A DNA stretch of 40,584 nt, taken from the NCBI GenBank assembly GCA_964426915.1, contig CAYRTD010000019.1:1-40584 (forward strand). Reading direction: 5' to 3'. Each line of letters opens with the position of its first letter. Position 1 is the stretch's first letter. Positions 33,554-40,584 of this stretch are shown here, in pieces. The notes under the pieces are model-generated. The model saw only the letters and a list, made by a program, of their open reading frames with translations. It had not been told where the DNA came from and ran no database searches. Source of the stretch: CAYRTD01 sp964426915. GTDB lineage: Bacteria; Bacteroidota; Bacteroidia; Bacteroidales; GCA-2748055. The translations under genes and the position numbers were made by a program.

Positions 33554-33582
33554 AATGTTAAAAAATAATGTTTTTTAACATT
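33554..33582. promoter_or_regulatory. 12-bp perfect inverted repeat upstream of ilv promoter
   Basis: AATGTTAAAAAA (33554-33565) and TTTTTTAACATT (33571-33582) are exact complements with a 5-base loop. The element ends about 30 bases before the putative -7 box of the ilv operon, a usual place for an activator or repressor site. An alternative is an extra terminator for read-through from ffs. Confidence 0.55.
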
Positions 33583-33611
33583 AATTTATTTTTCTTTCCA
33601 GGTCTTTTCAA

Positions 33612-33619
33612 TATATTTG
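33612..33619 (+). promoter_or_regulatory. Candidate -7 box of the ilv operon
   Basis: TATATTTG fits TAnnTTTG and lies 20 bases before the leader peptide ATG. The -33 region shows TTTC rather than TTTG (33591-33594, spacer 17), so the promoter is only partly supported. Confidence 0.5.
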
Positions 33620-33639
33620 TTCCATAAATATTTTCTGAA

Positions 33640-33702
33640 ATGAAACTTAACCATATCATTATTCTTCTGGTCGTGCTCGTCATTATTCCGATGGCAGACT
33701 GA
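33640..33702 (+). CDS. ilv operon leader peptide
   Basis: A 20-codon open frame, ATG at 33640 and TGA at 33700-33702. Twelve of the 20 residues are branched-chain: the core IIILLVVLVII follows MKLNH, and PMAD closes it. A composition this biased directly before ilvD is the mark of an attenuator leader peptide sensing charged tRNA for Ile, Leu and Val. The stop codon overlaps the first bases of the antiterminator arm (33701-33709), so a ribosome at the end of the peptide would cover that arm. It is too short to be found by length-based gene calling. I know of no published description for this exact sequence. Confidence 0.85.
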   Translation: MKLNHIIILLVVLVIIPMAD

Positions 33703-33764
33703 GAATGGTATGGAATAACATAAAATTTGAAAAACCATTCTCACACAAGAGGATGGTTTTTTTT
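33701..33764 (+). terminator. ilv attenuator: terminator with competing antiterminator
   Basis: AAAACCATTCTC (33731-33742) pairs with GAGGATGGTTTT (33749-33760) as a 12-bp stem (one G-T pair, loop ACACAA), and the T run continues to 33764. The upstream GAGAATGGT (33701-33709) is the exact complement of ACCATTCTC (33734-33742), the 5' arm of the terminator. So the two structures exclude each other. A ribosome stalled on the Ile/Leu/Val codons would leave GAGAATGGT free and open the operon; one that reaches the stop codon would mask it and let the terminator form. It ends 19 bases before ilvD. Confidence 0.88.
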
Positions 33765-33783
33765 ATAGGAAAAAGGCAGTAAA

Positions 33784-35616
33784 ATGAAAAAGGTATTAAG
33801 AAGTGATACAACTACCCAGGGAAGAAGGATGGCCGGAGCAAGGGCCTTATGGCGTGCCAACGGTATGAAAGAGGAACAAATCGGCAAACCTTTAATCGCT
33901 ATTGTAAATTCCTTCACACAATTTGTCCCCGGGCATACGCATCTGCACCCGATTGGACAGCAAGTAAAAGAAGAGTTTGATTCCATGGGATATTTTGCCG
34001 CTGAGTTTAATACTATTGCTGTAGATGATGGTATTGCCATGGGGCATGATGGTATGTTGTATTCGCTCCCATCGAGGGATCTTATTGCCGATAGTATTGA
34101 ATACATGGCAAATGCTCATAGGGTTGACGCTTTGTTTTGTATAAGTAATTGTGACAAGATTACACCGGGAATGCTTATGGCGGCAATGAGACTGAATATA
34201 CCTGCAGTATTTGTTTCAGGCGGTCCCATGGAAGCGGGTGAGATCAATGGTGAATCTTATGACCTTGTGGATGCTATGGTAATGGCAGCCGATGAGAGTG
34301 TAAGTGAAAAGAAATTATCTCTTATCGAGAAGCTGGCTTGCCCGACCTGTGGTTCATGTTCCGGAATGTTTACAGCTAATTCGATGAACTGCCTGAATGA
34401 AGCTATTGGTCTGGCTATGCCGGGAAACGGAACTATTCTGGCAACACATATTAATCGTGAGGAATTGTTCAGGGATGCCGCAAAGTCCCTTGTGAAAAGC
34501 ATAAACAGGTATTATTTTGAGGAGGATGATTCCGTTCTTCCCCGGAATATTGCAAAGAAAGAATCTTTCATGAATGCCATGCGCCTGGATATTGCCATGG
34601 GAGGATCAACCAATACAGTACTTCATCTTCTTGCCATTGCTCATGAGGCAAAGGTGGATTTTACAATGAAAGATATAGATAAGCTTTCCAGGTCTACACC
34701 GGTATTATGTAAGGTGTCGCCCAATTCAAAATATCATATTCAGGATGTTAATCGTGCAGGTGGTATTCTGGGGATTCTGGCAGAGCTCGACAGGGGGGGG
34801 CTTCTTGATACATCTGTTAAACGTATAGACGGACTCAGTCTTAAAGAGGCTATCCGTAAATACGATCTGATTAGTCCGCATAAAACGAAAGATGCTGAAA
34901 GGATATATAGTTCAGGACCGGGAGGTGGAAGAAATCTGAAAATGGCTTCTCAAAAAGCGCGTTTTCTTACCCTTGATACAGACAGGAAACAGGGATGTAT
35001 ACGAAATATTGAAAATGCTTACAGCCGGGATGGCGGCCTTGCAGTGCTTTATGGCAATATCGCCTCTAAGGGTTGTATTGTGAAGACTGCCGGGGTCAAG
35101 GAATCTGTTCTTAAATTCAGGGGGCCTGCCAGAGTTTTCAATTCACAGGATGAAACTATTGATGCCATTCTTGGCAACAATATTTCACCGGGAGATGTGG
35201 TGGTTATCAGGTATGAGGGTCCGCGTGGAGGACCCGGCATGCAGGAAATGCTTTATCCTACTTCTTATCTGAAGTCCAAAGGACTGGGAGAAAAGTGTGC
35301 TCTCATCACAGACGGACGTTTTTCGGGTGGGACGTCGGGACTTTCTATTGGACACATTTCTCCGGAAGCGGCTGAAAAAGGAGATATTGCACTTATTGAA
35401 GATGGCGATATCATTGAGATCGACATACCGGAAAGAAAAATCAATTTGCTTATCGACGACCAGGAACTTAATAAACGAAGGATGAAAGAGGAGGAAAAGG
35501 GCAAAGATGCATGGAAAGCTCAGGACAGAAAAAGGGTCGTAACACAGGCTTTAAAAGCTTATGCCAGTATGGTTACCTCTGCAGACAGAGGTGCAATACG
35601 AATTGTAAATGAATGA
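33784..35616 (+). CDS. ilvD: Dihydroxyacid dehydratase
   Basis: A 610-residue Fe-S enzyme that dehydrates 2,3-dihydroxy-isovalerate and -3-methylvalerate to the 2-oxo acids, the last common step before transamination. Motifs are SNCDKITPGMLM (cluster Cys), CPTCGSCSGMFTANSMNCL (two cluster Cys), GGSTNTVLHLLA and GRFSGGTSGLSIGHISPEAA near the C-terminus. The length is that of E. coli IlvD. The ATG at 33784 is the only good start, followed by the typical KVLRSDTTTQGRRMAGARALWRA. It is the first structural gene of ilvD-ilvB-ilvN-ilvC-ilvA, under control of the attenuator. Confidence 0.97.
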   Translation: MKKVLRSDTTTQGRRMAGARALWRANGMKEEQIGKPLIAIVNSFTQFVPGHTHLHPIGQQVKEEFDSMGYFAAEFNTIAVDDGIAMGHDGMLYSLPSRDLIADSIEYMANAHRVDALFCISNCDKITPGMLMAAMRLNIPAVFVSGGPMEAGEINGESYDLVDAMVMAADESVSEKKLSLIEKLACPTCGSCSGMFTANSMNCLNEAIGLAMPGNGTILATHINREELFRDAAKSLVKSINRYYFEEDDSVLPRNIAKKESFMNAMRLDIAMGGSTNTVLHLLAIAHEAKVDFTMKDIDKLSRSTPVLCKVSPNSKYHIQDVNRAGGILGILAELDRGGLLDTSVKRIDGLSLKEAIRKYDLISPHKTKDAERIYSSGPGGGRNLKMASQKARFLTLDTDRKQGCIRNIENAYSRDGGLAVLYGNIASKGCIVKTAGVKESVLKFRGPARVFNSQDETIDAILGNNISPGDVVVIRYEGPRGGPGMQEMLYPTSYLKSKGLGEKCALITDGRFSGGTSGLSIGHISPEAAEKGDIALIEDGDIIEIDIPERKINLLIDDQELNKRRMKEEEKGKDAWKAQDRKRVVTQALKAYASMVTSADRGAIRIVNE

Positions 35617-35660
35617 TATAAAAAATAATTATTTCGGATTTTAACTTAAATTTTAGAGTT

Positions 35661-37397
35661 ATGGATACACAGACAAAACCCCGGGTTTCTGAAAAACAGG
35701 ACAAAAAATTAAAAATATCGGGTGCCGAAGCAATTGTGCTTTCGCTGATAGAAGAAGGAGTTGATACATTATTTGGATATGTTGGAGGTGCAATAATGCC
35801 GGTATATGATGTATTATACGATTATCAGGACAAGCTCAAGCATGTTATGGTGCGTCATGAGCAAGGGGCCGTACATGCTGCACAGGGTTATGCAAGAACA
35901 ACCAGGAATCCTGGTGTTTGCCTTGCAACTTCAGGACCTGGCGCAACAAATCTCATCACAGGACTTGCCGATGCTATGCTTGATTCAACTCCACTTGTAT
36001 GTATTACAGGACAGGTAGGGTCAACACTGCTTGGTTCCGATGCTTTTCAGGAAACAGATGTGGTTGGTGTTTCAATGCCCGTAACCAAATGGAATTACCA
36101 GGTTACCCGCGCTGAAGAGATCCCTGAGGCAATGGCAAAAGCTTTTTTCATTGCACGCTCCGGAAGGCCGGGCCCTGTAGTTCTTGATATCACTAAAGAT
36201 GCACAATTTGCTGAACTGGAATATGAATATGAAAAGATTACCCAGATCCGTAGCTATACTCCATATCCGAAACTTGATTCCGGAGCTGTTCAGAAAGCAG
36301 CAGATCTCATAAATTCAGCAGAAAAACCGCTTGTTCTGGTTGGTCAGGGTGTGCTTCTTTCAGGTGCACAGGAAGAATTCAGGGAATTTGTTGAAAAAGC
36401 CGGATTGCCAGTGGCCAGTACTCTTCTGGGTCTTTCTGCTCTTCCCACCAGTCATCCGCTTTCCACAGGTATGCTGGGAATGCATGGAAATTATGCCCCA
36501 AATATCAATACGAATAAATGTGATCTGTTAATTGCAGTAGGTATGCGTTTCGATGACAGGGTCACGGGAAATTTGAATACATACGCAAAGCAGGCTAAAG
36601 TGATACACATTGAAATTGACAAATCAGAGATCAATAAGAATGTGAAAGCGGATGTAGCAGTTATTTCTGATGCCAGACAAGCTCTTCAGGGCCTCATACC
36701 TCTGGTGGATAAAAAATCTCATCCGGAATGGCTTGAAACCTTCTATACGATGAGAGACTTTGAATTTGAAAAAGTTATCAGTAAAGATTGTCATCCTACT
36801 GAAGGGGGACTCAGAATGGGTGAAGTTATCAATAAAGTTTCTGAAGTGACAAAAGGGCAGGCTGTTGTGGTTAGTGATGTAGGACAGCATCAGATGTCAA
36901 CTGCAAGATACTATAAATGGGATTCACCTGAAAGTCAGATTACTTCCGGTGGTTTGGGAACAATGGGTTTTGGTCTTCCCGCATCTATTGGAGCTAAACT
37001 TGGAACCGGAGATAAACGTGAGGTTATTGCTATAATTGGAGACGGAGGGTTCCAGATGACCCTACAGGAACTTGGAACACTGAGTCAACTCGGTATTTCT
37101 GTAAAGATTATTATTTTGAATAATAATTTCCTTGGAATGGTAAGGCAATGGCAGGATCTGTTTTTTGAGAAAAGATATGCATATACAGAACTTACTAATC
37201 CTGATTTCATTACCATAGCAAGAGGATTTGGCATTAAGGGTAAGACAATCTCTAAGAGAGAAGAGTTATCACAGGCTATTGAAGAATTGATTGCTGAAGA
37301 AGGATCTTTTCTGCTCGAAGTGAAAGTTGAAAAAGAAGACAATGTATTTCCTATGGTTCCTGCAGGTGGTACGGTTTCTGAAATGAGACTTGAATAG
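35661..37397 (+). CDS. ilvB: Acetolactate synthase large subunit
   Basis: A 578-residue ThDP-dependent catalytic subunit of acetohydroxyacid synthase, joining pyruvate with pyruvate or 2-oxobutyrate. Three domains are visible: N-terminal (about 18-190, with catalytic Glu in VMVRHEQGAVHAAQGYAR), central FAD-fold domain (about 210-345), and C-terminal ThDP domain. The last has GDGGFQMTLQELGTLSQLG and NNNFLGMVRQWQDLFF. Length is normal. It follows ilvD by 44 bases and precedes the small subunit. The first 20 residues are lysine-rich and variable, as is usual. Confidence 0.96.
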   Translation: MDTQTKPRVSEKQDKKLKISGAEAIVLSLIEEGVDTLFGYVGGAIMPVYDVLYDYQDKLKHVMVRHEQGAVHAAQGYARTTRNPGVCLATSGPGATNLITGLADAMLDSTPLVCITGQVGSTLLGSDAFQETDVVGVSMPVTKWNYQVTRAEEIPEAMAKAFFIARSGRPGPVVLDITKDAQFAELEYEYEKITQIRSYTPYPKLDSGAVQKAADLINSAEKPLVLVGQGVLLSGAQEEFREFVEKAGLPVASTLLGLSALPTSHPLSTGMLGMHGNYAPNINTNKCDLLIAVGMRFDDRVTGNLNTYAKQAKVIHIEIDKSEINKNVKADVAVISDARQALQGLIPLVDKKSHPEWLETFYTMRDFEFEKVISKDCHPTEGGLRMGEVINKVSEVTKGQAVVVSDVGQHQMSTARYYKWDSPESQITSGGLGTMGFGLPASIGAKLGTGDKREVIAIIGDGGFQMTLQELGTLSQLGISVKIIILNNNFLGMVRQWQDLFFEKRYAYTELTNPDFITIARGFGIKGKTISKREELSQAIEELIAEEGSFLLEVKVEKEDNVFPMVPAGGTVSEMRLE

Positions 37398-37495
37398 TGG
37401 TTTGTTGAATAGAAATATTATACAAATCAGGAAATACTGATCAGGAAATATTGAAAATACTGATGGTAAGAAATAAAAAATATAAATATAATGTC

Positions 37496-38059
37496 ATGGA
37501 AAAAGAATTCACATTATCAATTTTTACAGAAAATAAAATCGGTCAGCTTCATCGCATCACCATGATTTTTACGAGGAGGCATATAAATATCGATAGTTTT
37601 AATGCTTCAGAATCTGAGATTAAAGGTGTTTACAGGTTTACCATTGTTGTTAAAACCACTCTCGAACAAATTCAAAAGGTAACCAAACAACTCGAAAAAC
37701 AAATTGGCGTACTGAAAGCATTTTATTTTACTGAAGAAGAAATTGTTTATCAGGAAATTGCTCTTTATAAGGTGCCAACAAAATCATTTGCACATGGCGA
37801 TGATGTTGAAATCCTCATAAGAAATCATAATGCCCATATTCTGACTGTTGAACCGGAATATATTATCATAGAGAAAGCAGGTCATAAAAATGAGACCCAG
37901 GAACTTTTCAGACAGTTGCTGCCTTATGGGATATTGCAATTTGCCCGTTCGGGAAGAGTGGCAGTGACCAAACAGATAAAAGAGATCACATCATATCTTC
38001 GTGAACTTGAAGAAGCAAATAAGCACTCTGAAAAAGAAGTTTTATTAATAAATCAATAA
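37496..38059 (+). CDS. ilvN: Acetolactate synthase small (regulatory) subunit
   Basis: A 187-residue regulatory subunit that gives valine feedback control to the large subunit. The frame extends upstream to a TTG at 37451, but the ATG at 37496 gives MEKEFTLSIFTENKIGQLHRI, directly the ACT domain, so it is preferred. ACT domain about 4-75; ALS_ss_C-like second domain about 85-165 (VPTKSFAHGDDVEILIRNHNA, and RSGRVAVTKQ). This length (with the C-terminal domain) is like the long IlvH form, not the 90-residue IlvN. A gap of 98 bases separates it from ilvB; ilvC follows after 10. Confidence 0.92.
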   Translation: MEKEFTLSIFTENKIGQLHRITMIFTRRHINIDSFNASESEIKGVYRFTIVVKTTLEQIQKVTKQLEKQIGVLKAFYFTEEEIVYQEIALYKVPTKSFAHGDDVEILIRNHNAHILTVEPEYIIIEKAGHKNETQELFRQLLPYGILQFARSGRVAVTKQIKEITSYLRELEEANKHSEKEVLLINQ

Positions 38060-38069
38060 AAATCAAAAA

Positions 38070-39116
38070 ATGGCTAAAATTAATTTCGGTGGTACAGAGG
38101 AAAATGTAGTAACCAGACAGGAATTTCCTCTGTCAAAAGCACGTGAAGTTTTAAAGGATGAAACAATAGCAGTACTGGGTTACGGAGTTCAGGGCCCGGG
38201 ACAATCTTTAAATCTAAAGGACAATGGTTTTAATGTGATTGTGGGTCAAAGAAAAGGTTCTGCCTCCTGGGATAAGGCTCTTGAAGATGGCTGGGTAGAA
38301 GGAAAAGATCTTTTCAGTCTTGAAGAAGCCTGTGAAAAAGCGAGTATTATTCAGTATTTACTTTCCGATGCAGGTCAGATAGCTTTCTGGCCTACGGTTA
38401 AAAAGCATCTTACACCTGGGAAAGCTCTCTATTTCTCTCATGGATTTGGAGTAACCTATAAAGAACAAACCGGAATTGTGCCTCCTGAAGATGTTGATGT
38501 AATTTTGGTCGCACCCAAAGGCTCAGGTACTTCCTTGAGAAGGCTCTTCGTTGCCGGCGAAGGATTAAATTCCAGTTATGCAATTTTCCAGGATGCTACC
38601 GGAAAAGCATTTGACAGAGTTGTAGCACTCGGCATTGGTGTAGGTTCGGGTTATTTATTTGAAACTACATTTCAGAAGGAAGTATACAGCGACCTAACCG
38701 GTGAAAGAGGTGTGCTTATGGGAGCTGTTGCAGGATTAATGGAAGCGCAGTATAATCTTCTCAGGAAGAAAGGGCATTCACCCTCTGAAGCATTTAATGA
38801 AACAGTTGAGGAGTTTACCCAGAGCCTTATGCCCCTGATAGCCGAAAATGGTATGGACTGGATGTATGCAAATTGTTCAACTACTGCTCAGAGAGGTGCA
38901 CTTGATTGGAAAAACCGGTTCCGGGATGCAGTCTCGCCGGTATTCGAAGATTTGTATGAGAGTGTAGCTTCGGGCAACGAAGCACGTATTACCATTGAAG
39001 CTAACCGACAACCCGATTATCGTGAGAAGCTTACGGAAGAACTGAATGAAATCCAAAATTCGGAAATGTGGCAGACCGGAGCCACCGTAAGAAAATTGAG
39101 ACCGAAGGAAGATTAG
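38070..39116 (+). CDS. ilvC: Ketol-acid reductoisomerase
   Basis: A 348-residue enzyme that isomerises and reduces acetolactate or acetohydroxybutyrate with NAD(P)H and Mg2+. The nucleotide loop GYGVQGPGQSLNLKDNG is near residue 38. The reductoisomerase domain with its Mg-binding acidic residues follows: YSDLTGERGVLMGAVAGLMEAQY, and the C-terminal ANCSTTAQRGALDW. The loop shape (VQGPGQ then LKDNG with GQRKGS after it) belongs to the Bacteroidota form. Its length is slightly greater than the class I enzymes of about 330. The gene begins 10 bases after ilvN. Confidence 0.96.
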   Translation: MAKINFGGTEENVVTRQEFPLSKAREVLKDETIAVLGYGVQGPGQSLNLKDNGFNVIVGQRKGSASWDKALEDGWVEGKDLFSLEEACEKASIIQYLLSDAGQIAFWPTVKKHLTPGKALYFSHGFGVTYKEQTGIVPPEDVDVILVAPKGSGTSLRRLFVAGEGLNSSYAIFQDATGKAFDRVVALGIGVGSGYLFETTFQKEVYSDLTGERGVLMGAVAGLMEAQYNLLRKKGHSPSEAFNETVEEFTQSLMPLIAENGMDWMYANCSTTAQRGALDWKNRFRDAVSPVFEDLYESVASGNEARITIEANRQPDYREKLTEELNEIQNSEMWQTGATVRKLRPKED

Positions 39117-39136
39117 ACCAGATAATATTGTGAGTT

Positions 39137-40405
39137 ATGGAAAGTAAGACGGAATTGACATATTTCCCTAAAGTTCAGCAGATTCAGAAGGCTAATGAAA
39201 AACTGAAATCAGTTGTGTTGCATACACCACTGGCGCAGAATATAAATCTTTCTGAGGAGTATAAAGCTAATATAATGCTGAAAAGAGAAGATCTGCAGAT
39301 CGTCCGTTCCTATAAAATCCGTGGCGCTTACAATAAGATTACAAGTTTATCTTCCGGTGAACTCAAAAACGGTGTGGTATGTGCAAGTGCAGGAAATCAT
39401 GCACAAGGTGTTGCGTATAGTTGTCAAAAGCTGGGCATAAAGGGAACAATTTTTATGCCCAGTCCCACACCTTCCCAGAAAGTCAGGCAAGTTAAGATGT
39501 TCGGAAAAAATCATGTCGACATAGTACTTGCCGGTGACACCTATGATGATGCATATAAAAAAGCTCTTGATTTCTGCCAGGTACATAAATCTGTTTTAAT
39601 TCATCCTTTTGATGACGAGAAAGTCATAGAGGGTCAGGCAACAATAGGTCTGGAAATTCTTCAGGACACAAAGCAACATATCGATTATCTCTTTTTACCT
39701 GTGGGCGGTGGAGGCCTTGCTGCCGGGGTCGCCAGCCTTTTTAAAACACTTAGTCCCGATACAAAGATCATTGGTGTTGAACCTGAAGGTGCCCCGGCAA
39801 TGAAAAGATCCATTGAAGCTGGCATTATTACAGAGCTGTCAACGATCGATAAATTTGTCGACGGAGCTGCTGTTCAGCGGGTAGGTGATATAACATTTCC
39901 AATATGCAGGGAACTGCTGGATGAGGTGATTACGGTTCCTGAAGGAAAAATATGTACAACCATCCTCCGACTGTATAATGAAGATGCTATAGTAGTTGAA
40001 CCTGCCGGAGCCCTGTCGATCACAGCTCTCGACTTTTATCGCCATAAGATTAAATCAAAAAATGTTGTTAGTATCGTCAGCGGAAGTAATAATGATATTA
40101 CCAGGACAGAAGAAATAAAAGAAAGGTCTCTGTTGTATGAAGGCTTGAAACATTATTTTATTGTCAGGTTCCCTCAACGGGCAGGTGCTTTACGTGAATT
40201 TGTGAATGAGGTTTTAGGTCCCGAAGACGATATCGCACATTTTGAATATACCAAAAAAAACAGCAGGGAACGAGGACCGGCTGTTATTGGTATTGAAGTC
40301 AAACAAAAAGACGATTTTAATCTTCTCATTGAGAGAATGGAAAAAAAGGCCATTGTCTACGAATACCTGAATGAAAATCCCAATCTATTCCATTTTATCA
40401 TATAG
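39137..40405 (+). CDS. ilvA: Threonine deaminase (ammonia-lyase), biosynthetic
   Basis: A 422-residue PLP enzyme that makes 2-oxobutyrate from threonine, the entry to isoleucine synthesis. The PLP lysine is in VRSYKIRGAYNKI, the phosphate loop is ASAGNHAQGVAYS, and the PVGGGGLAAGVASLF Gly-rich loop follows. The C-terminal ACT-like regulatory domain spans about 335-422 (HYFIVRFPQRAGALREFVNEVLGP). One ACT-like domain is present, against two in the E. coli enzyme (514 aa), so isoleucine regulation may differ. It is last in the ilv operon, 20 bases after ilvC. Because it is present, isoleucine can be made without citramalate. Confidence 0.94.
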   Translation: MESKTELTYFPKVQQIQKANEKLKSVVLHTPLAQNINLSEEYKANIMLKREDLQIVRSYKIRGAYNKITSLSSGELKNGVVCASAGNHAQGVAYSCQKLGIKGTIFMPSPTPSQKVRQVKMFGKNHVDIVLAGDTYDDAYKKALDFCQVHKSVLIHPFDDEKVIEGQATIGLEILQDTKQHIDYLFLPVGGGGLAAGVASLFKTLSPDTKIIGVEPEGAPAMKRSIEAGIITELSTIDKFVDGAAVQRVGDITFPICRELLDEVITVPEGKICTTILRLYNEDAIVVEPAGALSITALDFYRHKIKSKNVVSIVSGSNNDITRTEEIKERSLLYEGLKHYFIVRFPQRAGALREFVNEVLGPEDDIAHFEYTKKNSRERGPAVIGIEVKQKDDFNLLIERMEKKAIVYEYLNENPNLFHFII

Positions 40406-40531
40406 AAACATCCCCAATCCGATCACTGCTCACCGATTACCGTCCACGGGTTGTCGCCTTTGAGTGTTCGAAACCTTGATGTAGTGTTATTCAAAAGAGA
40501 AATTTTCTCTAGCCCCAACGAAATCACTAGG

Positions 40532-40550
40532 AGGCTGTCTAAAAAGTAAT
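40532..40550 (+). repeat. Possible IS-end-like sequence at the right edge
   Basis: GAGGCTGTCTAAAAAGTAA begins a sequence resembling the terminal repeats of Bacteroidota IS elements; GAGGCTGTCT is also found in the hairpin at 1437-1446. The window stops 34 bases later, so no transposase can be checked. The bases 40406-40531 before it contain no gene I can support. Confidence 0.35.
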
Positions 40551-40584
40551 AATCATTTTAAAAGAACTTACAATCTGAAAGCAT

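Noticed and set aside
37451..37495. Upstream TTG extension of the acetolactate synthase small subunit
   Set aside because: The ATG at 37496 begins the conserved ACT domain exactly; the 15 extra residues are Lys/Tyr-rich and not family-like.
40490..40515. AGAGAAATTTTCTCT as an ilv operon terminator
   Set aside because: The dyad leaves no loop and has no following T run, so it cannot fold as an intrinsic terminator.
1..40584. CRISPR array, tRNA genes, prophage or defence system
   Set aside because: I looked for regularly spaced repeats, clover-leaf genes and phage or restriction genes and saw none. The repeats here are irregular and dispersed.

Overview
The window looks like a chromosomal segment of a Bacteroidota bacterium, probably Bacteroidales/Marinilabiliales-like; this is inferred, since no taxonomic marker was searched. 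The evidence is a short primary sigma factor without region 1.1, a Rho factor with a long disordered linker, a textbook Bacteroidota promoter (TTTG-N19-TAnnTTTG) in front of the SRP RNA, little use of Shine-Dalgarno sites, a Bacteroidota-type leuC-leuD-leuA-leuB cluster, a DUF4199/GT2/GT4 operon, a LuxC-like acyl-CoA reductase and a DUF4914 protein. Coding density is normal. The intergenic DNA is rich in palindromes and short dispersed repeats.

Layout. 1-2,900: two small membrane proteins of unknown function, repeat fragments, and a Tat-type aldo/keto reductase. 3,089-7,792 (minus): the leucine operon leuC-leuD-leuA-type synthase-leuB. 8,307-12,069: information-processing and core genes, rho (minus), the primary sigma factor and rpe. 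12,134-15,965 (minus): a Lys1-like saccharopine/alanine dehydrogenase family protein, an anchored OB-fold protein, and a DUF4914 protein with a PEPCK-like P-loop. 16,650-20,177: nifJ pyruvate:ferredoxin oxidoreductase with a strong terminator. 20,200-21,100: two apparent group II intron 5' remnants around a small secreted protein. 21,110-27,208: a SiaC/DUF1987 protein, a MacB/FtsX-type permease, aconitase and a CPA2 antiporter. 27,352-30,245: acyl-CoA reductase, a pRiA4b-like protein, miaA and a Nudix hydrolase, tightly packed. 30,240-32,867 (minus): DUF4199, GT2 and GT4 as an overlapping operon. 33,234-33,376: the 4.5S/SRP RNA gene ffs with its own promoter and terminator. 33,554-40,405: a complete isoleucine/valine operon ilvD-ilvB-ilvN-ilvC-ilvA.

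How it fits together. Acetolactate synthase, reductoisomerase, dehydratase and threonine deaminase make isoleucine, valine and 2-oxoisovalerate. The leu operon converts the last of these to 2-oxoisocaproate. Aconitase and the pyruvate oxidoreductase belong to central carbon flow around pyruvate and acetyl-CoA. The best new observation is upstream of ilvD. A 20-codon leader peptide, 12 of whose residues are Ile/Leu/Val, ends in a sequence (GAGAATGGT) that is the exact complement of the 5' arm of a 12-bp intrinsic terminator placed just before ilvD. This is the full architecture of a ribosome-mediated attenuator and too short for ordinary gene calling. Also worth a second look are the DUF4914 PEPCK-like protein, a MITE-like dispersed repeat family with shared ends, intron remnants sitting behind terminators, and a 34-bp perfect palindrome.
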